Source: Mycobacterium parascrofulaceum ATCC BAA-614 (GTDB lineage Bacteria; Actinomycetota; Actinomycetes; Mycobacteriales; Mycobacteriaceae). Taken from it: a DNA stretch of 41,677 nt. The position numbers and the translations under genes were made by a program. The notes under the pieces were generated by a model that did no database searches, was not told the DNA's origin, and worked only from the letters and a program-made list of their open reading frames with translations. This document shows, piece by piece, positions 8,079 to 14,655 of this stretch. The stretch lies in assembly GCF_000164135.1 (NCBI RefSeq), contig NZ_GG770558.1, positions 74,709 through 116,385 of the forward strand. The letters are read 5' to 3'. Each line of letters opens with the position of its first letter. Position 1 is the stretch's first letter.

Positions 8079-8149
8079 GATGAGCCTTCTTTCATCATCT
8101 TCCGAGGGGAGTAATTGCACAGCCGTTGAACGACACATGCTCCGGCCAC

Positions 8150-8176
8150 ATACCCACTGACCGAGACGAGTAAACC
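8150..8176 (-). promoter_or_regulatory. SigF-type promoter for the glycine-rich lipoprotein
   Basis: Read on the minus strand: GGTTT (8176-8172), a 16-bp spacer, GGGTAT (8155-8150). This is an exact match to the mycobacterial SigF consensus GGTTT-N15-17-GGGTAT. The start of transcription would be near 8143, giving a leader of about 65 nt to ATG 8078. Confidence 0.75.
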
Positions 8177-8231
8177 AAAAATCTCGATCAATTTCGAAAC
8201 GGGCTGAAGCGTAATTCGGATCCAGCCGAAC

Positions 8232-8261
8232 TTGCACGTCAGGGCGGTATCCGGCTAGAGT
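8232..8261 (+). promoter_or_regulatory. SigA-type promoter of the leucine-leader unit
   Basis: TTGCAC (8232-8237), an 18-bp spacer, TAGAGT (8256-8261). The -10 fits TANNNT. Transcription should begin 6-8 nt downstream, at about 8268-8270, which coincides with the GTG of the leader peptide at 8270, so the leader message would be leaderless. Confidence 0.6.
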
Positions 8262-8269
8262 CGTCGCTC

Positions 8270-8320
8270 GTGCGTCTTCTCGATCGAGCCGTAGTAGCTA
8301 GCACCCGCAGCGGGGTCTGA
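8270..8320 (+). CDS. Leucine/valine-containing leader peptide
   Basis: A 16-codon frame, GTG at 8270 to TGA at 8318-8320, translating as M-R-L-L-D-R-A-V-V-A-S-T-R-S-G-V. The two Leu codons (CTT CTC, 8276-8281) stand early, and the stop lies in the loop of the downstream hairpin. There is no ribosome site, but the promoter predicts a leaderless start exactly here. Tandem Leu codons and the position before a LeuA-domain gene mark it as an attenuation leader. Translation itself has not been shown. Confidence 0.65.
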   Translation: MRLLDRAVVASTRSGV

Positions 8321-8392
8321 CCCAGACCGACCCCCCGCTGTGGGTCGGAAGCTACCGCCGTCGGTCACTCCTCTCGACCGAAGAAGACCGAC
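8294..8392 (+). promoter_or_regulatory. LEU-element-like RNA switch (hairpin, pseudoknot, alternative SD helix)
   Basis: Outer helix GTAGCT (8294-8299) with AGCTAC (8350-8355). Inner stem ACCCGCAGCGGGG (8303-8315) with CCCCGCTGTGGGT (8333-8345), 12 of 13 pairs. The loop carries GACCGA (8325-8330). A single TCGGTC (8361-8366) can pair with this loop as a pseudoknot, or with GACCGA at 8376-8381 or 8386-8391 around the Shine-Dalgarno-like GAAGAAG (8380-8386) of the gene at 8396. The two states are mutually exclusive. A conserved pseudoknot called the LEU element is known upstream of leuA in many actinobacteria. The leader stop codon lies in the loop, so a terminating ribosome would break the pseudoknot. 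Confidence 0.65.
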
Positions 8393-8395
8393 GCC

Positions 8396-8911
8396 GTGAC
8401 TCTTCCCAAGACCCTTCCCGGGTGCGCCCTTCCCGAGCGGCGCGATCCGTTCACTACTCCCGCCACGGCGTGGTTCGCCGAGCGGTTCGGCGTCCCATTG
8501 CCCCGGGGCCTGCGGGAGCGGGCCGGCGCAATGTCCTGGGAGCTGTTCGTCGCGACCTACGCCCAGCCGGCCGGCCCCGAGCGCTTGCGCAACTGGACAT
8601 GCACCGATGCCGACCGGCGGCTCGGGCCACAGGCGCGGGGCTTCCGGGCCACGATCGCCGTCGGCGACCGCATCAGCAGCTCGACGGTCGCGGCGGGCGG
8701 ACCGATCGCGGCGCTCAGCGCGATGCTGCACGACCGCGGAGTCCCGGTGGAAATCCTCGAGTTCCATCAGCTGCGGCCGGGCGGGGACACCGCCACCTTC
8801 ATACGCGGCGGCAACGGCGCCCGCGACGAGTGGGCGATGGGCTGGTCGGACGATTCGACGCAGTCGGCGCTGCGCGCGGTGATCGCCTGCGCCAACCGGC
8901 TGATCGCCTAG
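8396..8911 (+). CDS. Orphan LeuA-type regulatory (leucine-binding) domain protein
   Basis: 171 residues. Residues about 75-171 look like the C-terminal allosteric domain of 2-isopropylmalate synthase (FRATIAVGDRISSSTVAAGGPIAALSAMLHDRGVPVEILEFHQ, then WAMGWSDDSTQSALRAVIACANRL). Residues about 30-70 (LPRGLRERAGAMSWELFVATYA) resemble the linker helices before it. The whole catalytic TIM barrel is absent, and the upstream DNA is a leader, not a broken barrel. It cannot make isopropylmalate. It may sense leucine or modulate full-length LeuA; this is inference. GTG 8396 follows GAAGAAG by 9 nt and is controlled by the RNA structure before it. A hairpin terminator follows at 8922. Confidence 0.7.
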   Translation: MTLPKTLPGCALPERRDPFTTPATAWFAERFGVPLPRGLRERAGAMSWELFVATYAQPAGPERLRNWTCTDADRRLGPQARGFRATIAVGDRISSSTVAAGGPIAALSAMLHDRGVPVEILEFHQLRPGGDTATFIRGGNGARDEWAMGWSDDSTQSALRAVIACANRLIA

Positions 8912-8921
8912 TTCACGGTGC

Positions 8922-8979
8922 CGAGCAGACGCAAAATCGCACGCCGAGCCGCCGCACAACGCGATTTTGTGCCTGCTCG
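8922..8979. terminator. Bidirectional terminator hairpin (GAGCAGAC/AAAATCGC family)
   Basis: CGAGCAGACGCAAAATCGC (8922-8940) pairs with 8961-8979 in 17 of 19 positions, and the other two can be G-U. The loop is 20 nt. It fills the 75-bp gap between the convergent ends of the orphan LeuA-domain gene (8911) and cyp136 (8987). A related hairpin lies at 29085-29150. Confidence 0.75.
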
Positions 8980-8986
8980 CGAGGAA

Positions 8987-10465
8987 TCAGAGCGGGCGCA
9001 ACACGATCGGCATGCCATCCATCGGAATCGGCATGCCGCCGTAGTCCCAGTGCGGCTCGTAGCCCGGCCGGGCCAGCTCCAGCCGGTAGCGGCGCAGCAG
9101 CCGGTGCACCACGGTCTTGACCTCCAGCTGGCCGAACACCATGCCGATGCACTTGTGCGCGCCGCCGCCGAATGGCGCGAAGGCGTACCGGTGCTTCTTG
9201 TGCTCGGAGCGCGGTTCGGCGAAGCGTTCGGGATCGAATTTGTCGGGGTCCGTCCACAATTCGGGCAGCCGGTGGTTCATGCCGGGCCAGATGGTGATGT
9301 TGGTTCCCGCCGGGATGTAGTGGCCGAGCAGCTCGGTGTCGCGAATGGCCTGTCGCATGTTGAACGGCAGCGGCGTCACCATGCGCAACGACTCGTTCAT
9401 GATCAGTTCGAGCGTTTCCAGCTTCTCCAGCGCCTCGATGTCCAGCGGCCCGTCGCCGAGCCGGGCCGACTCCTCGCGCGCCCGTTCCTGCCACTCCGGG
9501 TTGGCGGCCATGTTGTAGACCATCGTGGTGGTCGTCGACGTGGAGGTGTCGTGGGCGGCCATCATCAGGAAGATCATGTGGTTGACGATGTCTTCGTCGG
9601 TGAAGCGGTTGCCGTCCTCGTCCTCGGTGTGGCAGAGCACCGTGAGCATGTCGTTGCCGGTGGCCTGGCGGCGCTCCTTGACCCGGTCGGCGAAGTACTC
9701 CTCCAGCAGGGTGCGGGCCCGCAGCCCCCGCCACCACTTGAACGGCGGAACCGGCTGCCGGATGATCGCGCCGCCCGCGCGCGTCGTGATCGTGAACGCC
9801 TGATTGACCTTCGTGACCAGATTGTGGTCGGTGCCCGGCTCGTGCCCCATGAACACCAGGGAGGCGACGTCCAGGGTGAGTTCCTTCATCGCGGGGTGGA
9901 ACAGGAAGCGCGCGTCGTTGGTCGGCCAGTTGGCCACGATGTCGCTGGCCACGCGGTCGATGTGCTCGACGTAGCCGGTCAACCGGCTGCGGGTGAAGGC
10001 CTCCTGCATGATGCGCCGGTGGTACATGTGCTCGTCGAAGTCCAGCATCATCAGGCCGCGGTTGAAGAACGGCCCGATCACCGGGTGCCAGCCCCGCTGG
10101 GAGAAGTCCTTGTTCTTGTTCGAGAACACCGCCTGGGTGGCGTCGGGCCCAAGCGCGGTGACCGCCGGCATGATCGGCGAGTCGAGGAAGTGCAGGGGGC
10201 CGCGGGTTCGGTACAGGTGCAGCGCGTAATCCGGGCCCCCCCGGAACATCTCGATGATGTGCCCCAGGATCGGGAGGCCGGCATCGCCTGTCACCGGCTT
10301 GAGGCCGCTGCCGGCGGGCGGTTCGGCCAGCACCTTGACGTCCCAGTCGTGGGCCAGCAGCCGCTTCTCGACCGCACCCATCCCGGGGATCGTGTTCAAC
10401 GTCGGGGTGAACCGGCGCCGCGCCTGGTCCAGCAGGTACTGCGGGGTGCTGATCGTGGCGGTCAT
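8987..10465 (-). CDS. cyp136: Cytochrome P450 CYP136
   Basis: 492 residues. The haem-binding loop FGGGAHKCIG gives the cysteine ligand at Cys439. The ExxR motif is ESLR, and the I-helix oxygen-activation site is AAHDTSTST. A P450 transfers one oxygen atom to its substrate using ferredoxin-delivered electrons. Gene order and sequence agree with M. tuberculosis CYP136 (Rv3059) from memory; its substrate is not established to my knowledge. ATG 10465 has AAAGGAG 5 nt before it. The divergent TetR gene and the operators at 10492-10546 indicate direct repression. The gene ends at the hairpin at 8922-8979. Confidence 0.9.
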   Translation of the reverse strand: MTATISTPQYLLDQARRRFTPTLNTIPGMGAVEKRLLAHDWDVKVLAEPPAGSGLKPVTGDAGLPILGHIIEMFRGGPDYALHLYRTRGPLHFLDSPIMPAVTALGPDATQAVFSNKNKDFSQRGWHPVIGPFFNRGLMMLDFDEHMYHRRIMQEAFTRSRLTGYVEHIDRVASDIVANWPTNDARFLFHPAMKELTLDVASLVFMGHEPGTDHNLVTKVNQAFTITTRAGGAIIRQPVPPFKWWRGLRARTLLEEYFADRVKERRQATGNDMLTVLCHTEDEDGNRFTDEDIVNHMIFLMMAAHDTSTSTTTTMVYNMAANPEWQERAREESARLGDGPLDIEALEKLETLELIMNESLRMVTPLPFNMRQAIRDTELLGHYIPAGTNITIWPGMNHRLPELWTDPDKFDPERFAEPRSEHKKHRYAFAPFGGGAHKCIGMVFGQLEVKTVVHRLLRRYRLELARPGYEPHWDYGGMPIPMDGMPIVLRPL

Positions 10466-10491
10466 AAACGCTCCTTTGCGTGCCCTCCGAG

Positions 10492-10546
10492 GTGACAGCC
10501 GTCACTGTCTTATAACCCTCCGAAAAAACTTGACGGCTGTCAAGTT
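10492..10546. promoter_or_regulatory. Two TetR operators between cyp136 and its regulator
   Basis: GTGACAGCCGTCAC (10492-10505) contains TGACAGCCGTCA. The second site, 10527-10546, has arms AACTTGAC and GTCAAGTT around GGCT and contains TGACGGCTGTCA, which is the exact reverse complement of the first 12-mer. The centres are 38 bp apart. Two copies of one dyad in a divergent promoter region next to a TetR gene indicate autoregulation and control of cyp136. Confidence 0.75.
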
Positions 10547-10579
10547 TGCTTTTTGACCGGCGTGGTGCAAGGTCAGGGA

Positions 10580-11215
10580 ATGAGCAGCCACCCCGCCACC
10601 CCGGAGCCCGGCGGGCAGCGGCGAGGTGACAAACAGCGCCAGGCGATCCTGCAGGCGGTGCGGGAACTGCTGCAGGAGAAGCCGTTCGCGGAGCTGTCGG
10701 TCAGCACCATCAGCCTTCGGGCCGGGGTGGCCCGGTCCGGCTTCTACTTCTACTTCGACTCCAAATACGCCGTACTGGCCCAGCTGATGGCCGAGGCCGC
10801 CCGGGAGCTCGAAGAGCTGACCCAGGACTTCGCCCCGCGGGAGCCGGGGGAATCCCCCGAGCAGTTCGCGCAACGCATGGTCGGCAGCGCGGCCGCCGTC
10901 TATGCGCACAACGACCCGGTGATGACCGCCTGCAACGAGGCCCGCAACACCGACGTCGAGATCCGCAACCTGATGGACCAACAGTTCGAGGTGGTGCTGG
11001 GCCAGATCGTCGCCATCGTGGAGGCCGAGATGAAGGCCGGGACCGCCCACCCGATCAGCGACGACCTGCCCACCCTGATCCGCACCCTGGCCGGCACCAC
11101 CGCGCTGATGCTGACCGGCGACCCGATCCTGGCCGGGCGCGACAGCGACCTCGACCGCCGCGTGCGGGTGCTGGAGCGGTTGTGGCTGCACGCGCTGTGG
11201 GGCGGGCAAAGCTAG
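10580..11215 (+). CDS. TetR-family regulator, EthR-like
   Basis: 211 residues. The N-terminal helix-turn-helix spans about 18-62 (RQAILQAVRELL, LSVSTISLRAGVARSGFYFYFDSKYAVL); the FYFYF-x-SK ending is the EthR-like form. The C-terminal part is a ligand-binding helical bundle. It corresponds to M. tuberculosis Rv3058c by position. ATG 10580 is chosen, with AAGG 7 nt upstream; TTG 10553 and GTG 10562 in the same frame lie closer to the operator and lack a ribosome site. It is divergent from cyp136 with paired operators between them, and the SDR gene follows after 26 bp and probably shares the transcript. EthR-like proteins in mycobacteria often control a monooxygenase gene beside them, as here. 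Confidence 0.85.
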   Translation: MSSHPATPEPGGQRRGDKQRQAILQAVRELLQEKPFAELSVSTISLRAGVARSGFYFYFDSKYAVLAQLMAEAARELEELTQDFAPREPGESPEQFAQRMVGSAAAVYAHNDPVMTACNEARNTDVEIRNLMDQQFEVVLGQIVAIVEAEMKAGTAHPISDDLPTLIRTLAGTTALMLTGDPILAGRDSDLDRRVRVLERLWLHALWGGQS

Positions 11216-11241
11216 GGCGTACCGCCGGTATCGTCACCGCA

Positions 11242-12165
11242 ATGGGGCAGCAGGGGTACTACGCAGGCAAACGGTCTCTGGTCACCGGCGCGGCCAGCGG
11301 CATCGGCCGCGCCACCGCGCTGCGGCTGGCCACCCACGGCGCCGAGCTCTATCTGACCGACCGCGACCGCGACGGCCTCGAGCGGACGGTGGCCGACGCC
11401 CGCGCGCTGGGCGCCCGCGTGCCCGCGCACCGGGCGCTCGACATCGCCGACTACGACGAGGTGGCGGCCTTCGCCGCCGACATCCATCGCGACCATCCGA
11501 GCATGGACGTCGTGCTCAACGTCGCCGGGGTGTCCGCGTGGGGCACCGTCGACCGGCTGACGCACGAGCAGTGGAGCAAGATGATCGCGATCAACCTGAT
11601 GGGTCCGATCCACGTCATCGAGACCTTCGTCCCGCCGATGGTGGCGGCCCGCAACGGCGGACACCTGGTCAACGTGTCGTCGGCCGCCGGGCTGGTCGCG
11701 CTGCCGTGGCATGCCGCGTACAGCGCCAGCAAGTACGGCCTGCGCGGCCTGTCCGAGGTGCTGCGCTTCGACCTGGCCCGCCACCGCATCGGGGTGTCGG
11801 TCGTGGTGCCGGGCGCGGTGAACACCCCGCTGGTGCAGACCGTCGAGATCGCCGGGGTGGACCGCGAAGACCCGAAGGTGGCCCGCTGGGTGAACCGGTT
11901 CAGCGGGCACGCCGTCTCGCCGGAGAAGGCGGCCGAGAAGATCCTGGCCGGGGTGGCCAAGAACCGCTACCTCATCTACACGTCGCCGGACATCAGGGCG
12001 CTGTACGCCTTCAAGCGGCTGGCCTGGTGGCCCTACAGCGTGGCGATGCGTCAGGTCAACGTCGTGTTCACGCGGGCGCTGCGGCCCGCTCCGGCGCCGC
12101 TACTCCGGCATGGCCAGTTCGAGGCGCACCCCGAGCAGCCGGACCGGGCGGTCGAGCTCGAATAG
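11242..12165 (+). CDS. SDR-family oxidoreductase
   Basis: 307 residues. The nucleotide motif TGAASGIG is close to the N-terminus, NVAGVS follows strand 4, and the catalytic Ser (NVSSAAG) and YSASK are present. The C-terminal part with AFKRLAWWPYSVAMRQVN is hydrophobic and may touch the membrane. By position it is the equivalent of M. tuberculosis Rv3057c, which I recall as about 20 residues shorter. The last 22 codons (12100-12165) overlap the 3' end of dinB2 on the other strand, and this tail (HGQFEAHPEQPDRAVELE) reads as the antisense of conserved DinB2 sequence, so the tail may come from a lost stop codon. ATG 11242 is 26 bp after the TetR gene. Confidence 0.85.
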   Translation: MGQQGYYAGKRSLVTGAASGIGRATALRLATHGAELYLTDRDRDGLERTVADARALGARVPAHRALDIADYDEVAAFAADIHRDHPSMDVVLNVAGVSAWGTVDRLTHEQWSKMIAINLMGPIHVIETFVPPMVAARNGGHLVNVSSAAGLVALPWHAAYSASKYGLRGLSEVLRFDLARHRIGVSVVVPGAVNTPLVQTVEIAGVDREDPKVARWVNRFSGHAVSPEKAAEKILAGVAKNRYLIYTSPDIRALYAFKRLAWWPYSVAMRQVNVVFTRALRPAPAPLLRHGQFEAHPEQPDRAVELE

Positions 12166-13143
12166 GTCCAGGACCCGCAACGCCGCGGCGACGATGGTGT
12201 CCCGATCGGTGGTGGGCGCCTCCAGCTTGCGGATCTTGGTGCGGGTGTAGAAGGTCGCGGTTCGCACGGTCACCGCGACCCGCGTCACGACCCGGCCCGC
12301 CGCCAGCACGTCCGTCAACGCTTGTTCGGTCAATTGGGTTACCGACGAATCCATTTCGGCGCGATCGGTGAGGTCGCGCGGGAAGGTGACGACGTGGCTG
12401 CGGGAGCGCGGGATCCACGGCTCGGCGCTGACGCCGGTGTCGCCGCCCCCCTTGGCCAGCAGCAACAGCCACAGGCCGGTGCGCGGGCCGAACGCGGATG
12501 TCAGCGGCTCGGCGTCGCTGTGTGCGAGCTCCCGCACCGTCGTGATCTCCAGCGCGGCAAGTTTTTTCGCCGTCTTGGGACCGACGCCCCACAGCGCGTC
12601 GACCGGGCGGTCGGCCATCAGGGTCATCCAGTTCGCGTCGGTGAGCGTAAAGATGCCCGCCGGCTTGGCGAAGCCGGTCGCGACCTTGGCGCGCTGTTTG
12701 TTGTCGCTGATGCCGATCGAACAGGACAGCCCGGTTTCCGACGCGATGACCGTGCGGATCTCTTCGGCCACCCCGGTCGGATCGGCCGTCGCGACCCCGA
12801 CGTACGCCTCGTCCCAGCCCCACACCTCCACGGGGTGCCCCACGTCGCGCAACAAGCCCATCACCTGTTCGGACGCCGCGTCGTAGGCGGCCGCGTCCGA
12901 CGGCAGAAACGTCGCCTCGGGACAGCGCCGCGCGGCGGCCCGCAACGGCATGCCGGCGTGCACGCCGAACTCCCGGGCCTCATAGGAGGCGCAGGTGACG
13001 ACCTTGCGCGGTTCGGTCGGGTCGCCGTTGCCGCCGACGATCACCGGCAGCCCGGCCAGCTCCGGGTGGCGGCGCAGCTCCACCGACGCCAGAAACTGGT
13101 CGAGGTCGACGTGCAGCACCCAGAGCGGTGCCGGCGCGGTCAT
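12100..13143 (-). CDS. dinB2: Y-family DNA polymerase DinB2 (Pol IV type)
   Basis: 347 residues. Palm acidic residues are in HVDLDQFLASVE (Asp13, Asp15) and GWDEAYVG; the SCSIGISDNKQRAKVATGFAKPAGIF finger/palm block, the helix-hairpin-helix WGVGPKTAKKLAALEI and a little-finger domain follow. The gene is M. tuberculosis Rv3056 (dinP) by context. The residue at the steric-gate position is Leu18 (QFL) where DinB of E. coli has Phe. Mycobacterial DinB2 with Leu here is known to insert ribonucleotides readily. ATG 13143 is 4 bp from the stop of the TetR gene, so the two are one operon. The 3' end overlaps the convergent SDR by 66 bp. No SOS box is seen. Confidence 0.9.
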   Translation of the reverse strand: MTAPAPLWVLHVDLDQFLASVELRRHPELAGLPVIVGGNGDPTEPRKVVTCASYEAREFGVHAGMPLRAAARRCPEATFLPSDAAAYDAASEQVMGLLRDVGHPVEVWGWDEAYVGVATADPTGVAEEIRTVIASETGLSCSIGISDNKQRAKVATGFAKPAGIFTLTDANWMTLMADRPVDALWGVGPKTAKKLAALEITTVRELAHSDAEPLTSAFGPRTGLWLLLLAKGGGDTGVSAEPWIPRSRSHVVTFPRDLTDRAEMDSSVTQLTEQALTDVLAAGRVVTRVAVTVRTATFYTRTKIRKLEAPTTDRDTIVAAALRVLDLFELDRPVRLLGVRLELAMPE

Positions 13144-13147
13144 GGCG

Positions 13148-13756
13148 CTATCGCCCACACAGCTTGCGCGCCAAGCTTTCCCAGGCGTCTCCCAACGTCT
13201 GCGTGGTCTGGCCCGCTTCGTGGAGTTGATGCTCGACGTAATCGACGTCGAGCAGCGCCAGCAGCGCGTCCGTCTGGGCGTCGAGGTTCCCGGAGGTGTG
13301 GGCCTCCTGCAGCAGCACCCGCACGTGCGTGCGCAGCACCGTGGCCGGCGCGTTGTAGCGGTTCTGCGGGTCACGGTTGGCCGCCGACAGTAGCTCGTGG
13401 TGGGCGTGGACGAACCGGATGCGCTCGCGGCCGAACGCGACCAGCCGATCCAGCGGGGGAGCATCGGGGCCCAGCGGCGGTGGGCCGAACAGGAACGCCT
13501 GCTGGCTCGCCCGTTCCTCCTCGTCCAGCAGCACCAACATCAGCCCGGCGCGGCTGCCGAACCGTCGGAACAGGGTGCCCTTGCCGACACCGGCGGCTGC
13601 GGCGACGTCGTCCATCGTGACCGCGTCGGCGCCGCGCTCGGCGATCAGGTTTCGGGCAGCCTGGAGCAAGAGCGCCCGGTTGCGCGCCGCGTCGCCCCGC
13701 TCTTGGTGGACCGCCTGCGGCGCCCACACCGGCAACGCGTCCAACCGCTCGCTCAT
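13148..13756 (-). CDS. TetR-family regulator
   Basis: 202 residues. The helix-turn-helix is at about residues 20-65 (ARNRALLLQAARNLIAERG, VTMDDVAAAAGVGKGTLFRRFGSRAGL). The C-terminal domain (FGPPPLGPDAPPLDRLVAFGRERIRF, HVRVLLQEA) is of the TetR_C type. It is equivalent to M. tuberculosis Rv3055 and is co-transcribed with dinB2 just downstream. The start chosen is ATG 13756; the frame is open 23 codons further upstream, but that segment includes the palindrome at 13786-13799, which is more likely an operator. It is divergent from the FMN reductase gene, which it probably represses along with itself. Confidence 0.85.
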   Translation of the reverse strand: MSERLDALPVWAPQAVHQERGDAARNRALLLQAARNLIAERGADAVTMDDVAAAAGVGKGTLFRRFGSRAGLMLVLLDEEERASQQAFLFGPPPLGPDAPPLDRLVAFGRERIRFVHAHHELLSAANRDPQNRYNAPATVLRTHVRVLLQEAHTSGNLDAQTDALLALLDVDYVEHQLHEAGQTTQTLGDAWESLARKLCGR

Positions 13757-13785
13757 GACTGCACTGTAGCGCCGGCGAAATAAAT

Positions 13786-13799
13786 CGGACTGCAGTCCG
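13786..13799. promoter_or_regulatory. TetR operator palindrome
   Basis: CGGACTGCAGTCCG is a perfect 14-bp palindrome in the 89-bp region between the TetR start (13756) and the FMN reductase start (13846). A related partial sequence, GACTGCACTGTA, overlaps the TetR start region on the plus strand (13757-13768). Confidence 0.65.
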
Positions 13800-13845
13800 G
13801 TTAGGCATGGGAGGATGTAGACCAACGACCGAAGGGGACTTCAAC

Positions 13846-14400
13846 GTGGCAATCACAATCTTGGCGTTCGTGGGGAGCCTGCGCGCGGCGTCAGTGAACC
13901 GGCAGATCGCCGAGCTGGCGGCCCAGGTCGCGCCGGCGGACGTCACCGTCAGGATCTTCGACGGGCTCAACGAGCTGCCGTTCTACAACGAGGAGATCGA
14001 CCACGCCATGACCGCCGGTGCCCCACCGCTGGACCCGGTCGTCGCGCTGCACTCCGCGGCGGCCGCCGCCGACGCGGCGCTGGTGGTCACGCCCGAATAC
14101 AACGGCAGCATCCCGGCCGTCATCAAGAACGCGATCGACTGGCTGTCCCGGCCGTTCGGCGACGGCGCGCTGAAGGGCAAGCCGCTGGCGGTCATCGGCG
14201 GCTCGTTCGGCCAGTACGGCGGAGTCTGGGCGCACGACGAGACCCGCAAGTCGTTCGGGATCGCCGGCGCGCGGGTGGTCGAGTCGATCAAGCTCTCCGT
14301 GCCGTTCAAAACCCTGGAGGGCAAGGCCCCCGCGGAGCACGCGGAGCTCTCGGAGAACGTGCGCGATGTCGTCGGAAAGCTGGTGGCCGAGGTCGGCTGA
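13846..14400 (+). CDS. NAD(P)H-dependent FMN reductase
   Basis: 184 residues of flavodoxin-like fold. GSLRAASVNRQIAE binds the FMN phosphate, VTPEYNGSIPAVIKNAIDW is the family signature for the isoalloxazine side, and GGSFGQYGG follows. It transfers hydride from NAD(P)H to FMN, quinones or related acceptors, in the cytoplasm. Equivalent to M. tuberculosis Rv3054c (184 residues from memory). GTG 13846 has GAAGGGG 8 nt upstream. Divergent from the TetR-dinB2 operon with a shared operator. A strong terminator follows. Confidence 0.85.
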   Translation: MAITILAFVGSLRAASVNRQIAELAAQVAPADVTVRIFDGLNELPFYNEEIDHAMTAGAPPLDPVVALHSAAAAADAALVVTPEYNGSIPAVIKNAIDWLSRPFGDGALKGKPLAVIGGSFGQYGGVWAHDETRKSFGIAGARVVESIKLSVPFKTLEGKAPAEHAELSENVRDVVGKLVAEVG

Positions 14401-14462
14401 TTGGCGGAAGCGAACAAGCCCTCGCGGGGTGACCAGCGAGGTTTGCCGTAACCGGCTAGCAG

Positions 14463-14488
14463 AAGCCGCCAGCCCCGGCTGGCGGCTT
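14463..14488 (+). terminator. Terminator hairpin after the FMN reductase
   Basis: AAGCCGCCAGCC (14463-14474) and GGCTGGCGGCTT (14477-14488) are exact reverse complements with a 2-nt gap (about a 10-bp usable stem), ending in TTTGCTGGTT. A weaker 6-bp hairpin, CCTCGC/GCGAGG, lies just before it at 14420-14441. Confidence 0.8.
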
Positions 14489-14655
14489 TGCTGGTTGCCG
14501 ACCCGGCCGGCCGCGGCGGCCCGTTTCGGCCGGAGTTGTCGGTGGCCGGTGATACAACGATGCGCATGGGCGGCTGCGGCGAAGAATGTGACCTGCGACA
14601 CGCCGGGCGCGTGTCGCCCGGAAGGCTTACGACCAGCGAATTTCAGAAATGTTAT

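Noticed and set aside
8270..8395. Intrinsic terminator in the leucine leader
   Set aside because: No hairpin there is followed by a T-tract. The competing helix covers the ribosome site, so translational control fits better.
13143..13756. LexA/SOS box controlling dinB2
   Set aside because: No TCGAAC-N4-GTTCGA-like sequence is present around the operon start; the visible dyad fits a TetR operator.
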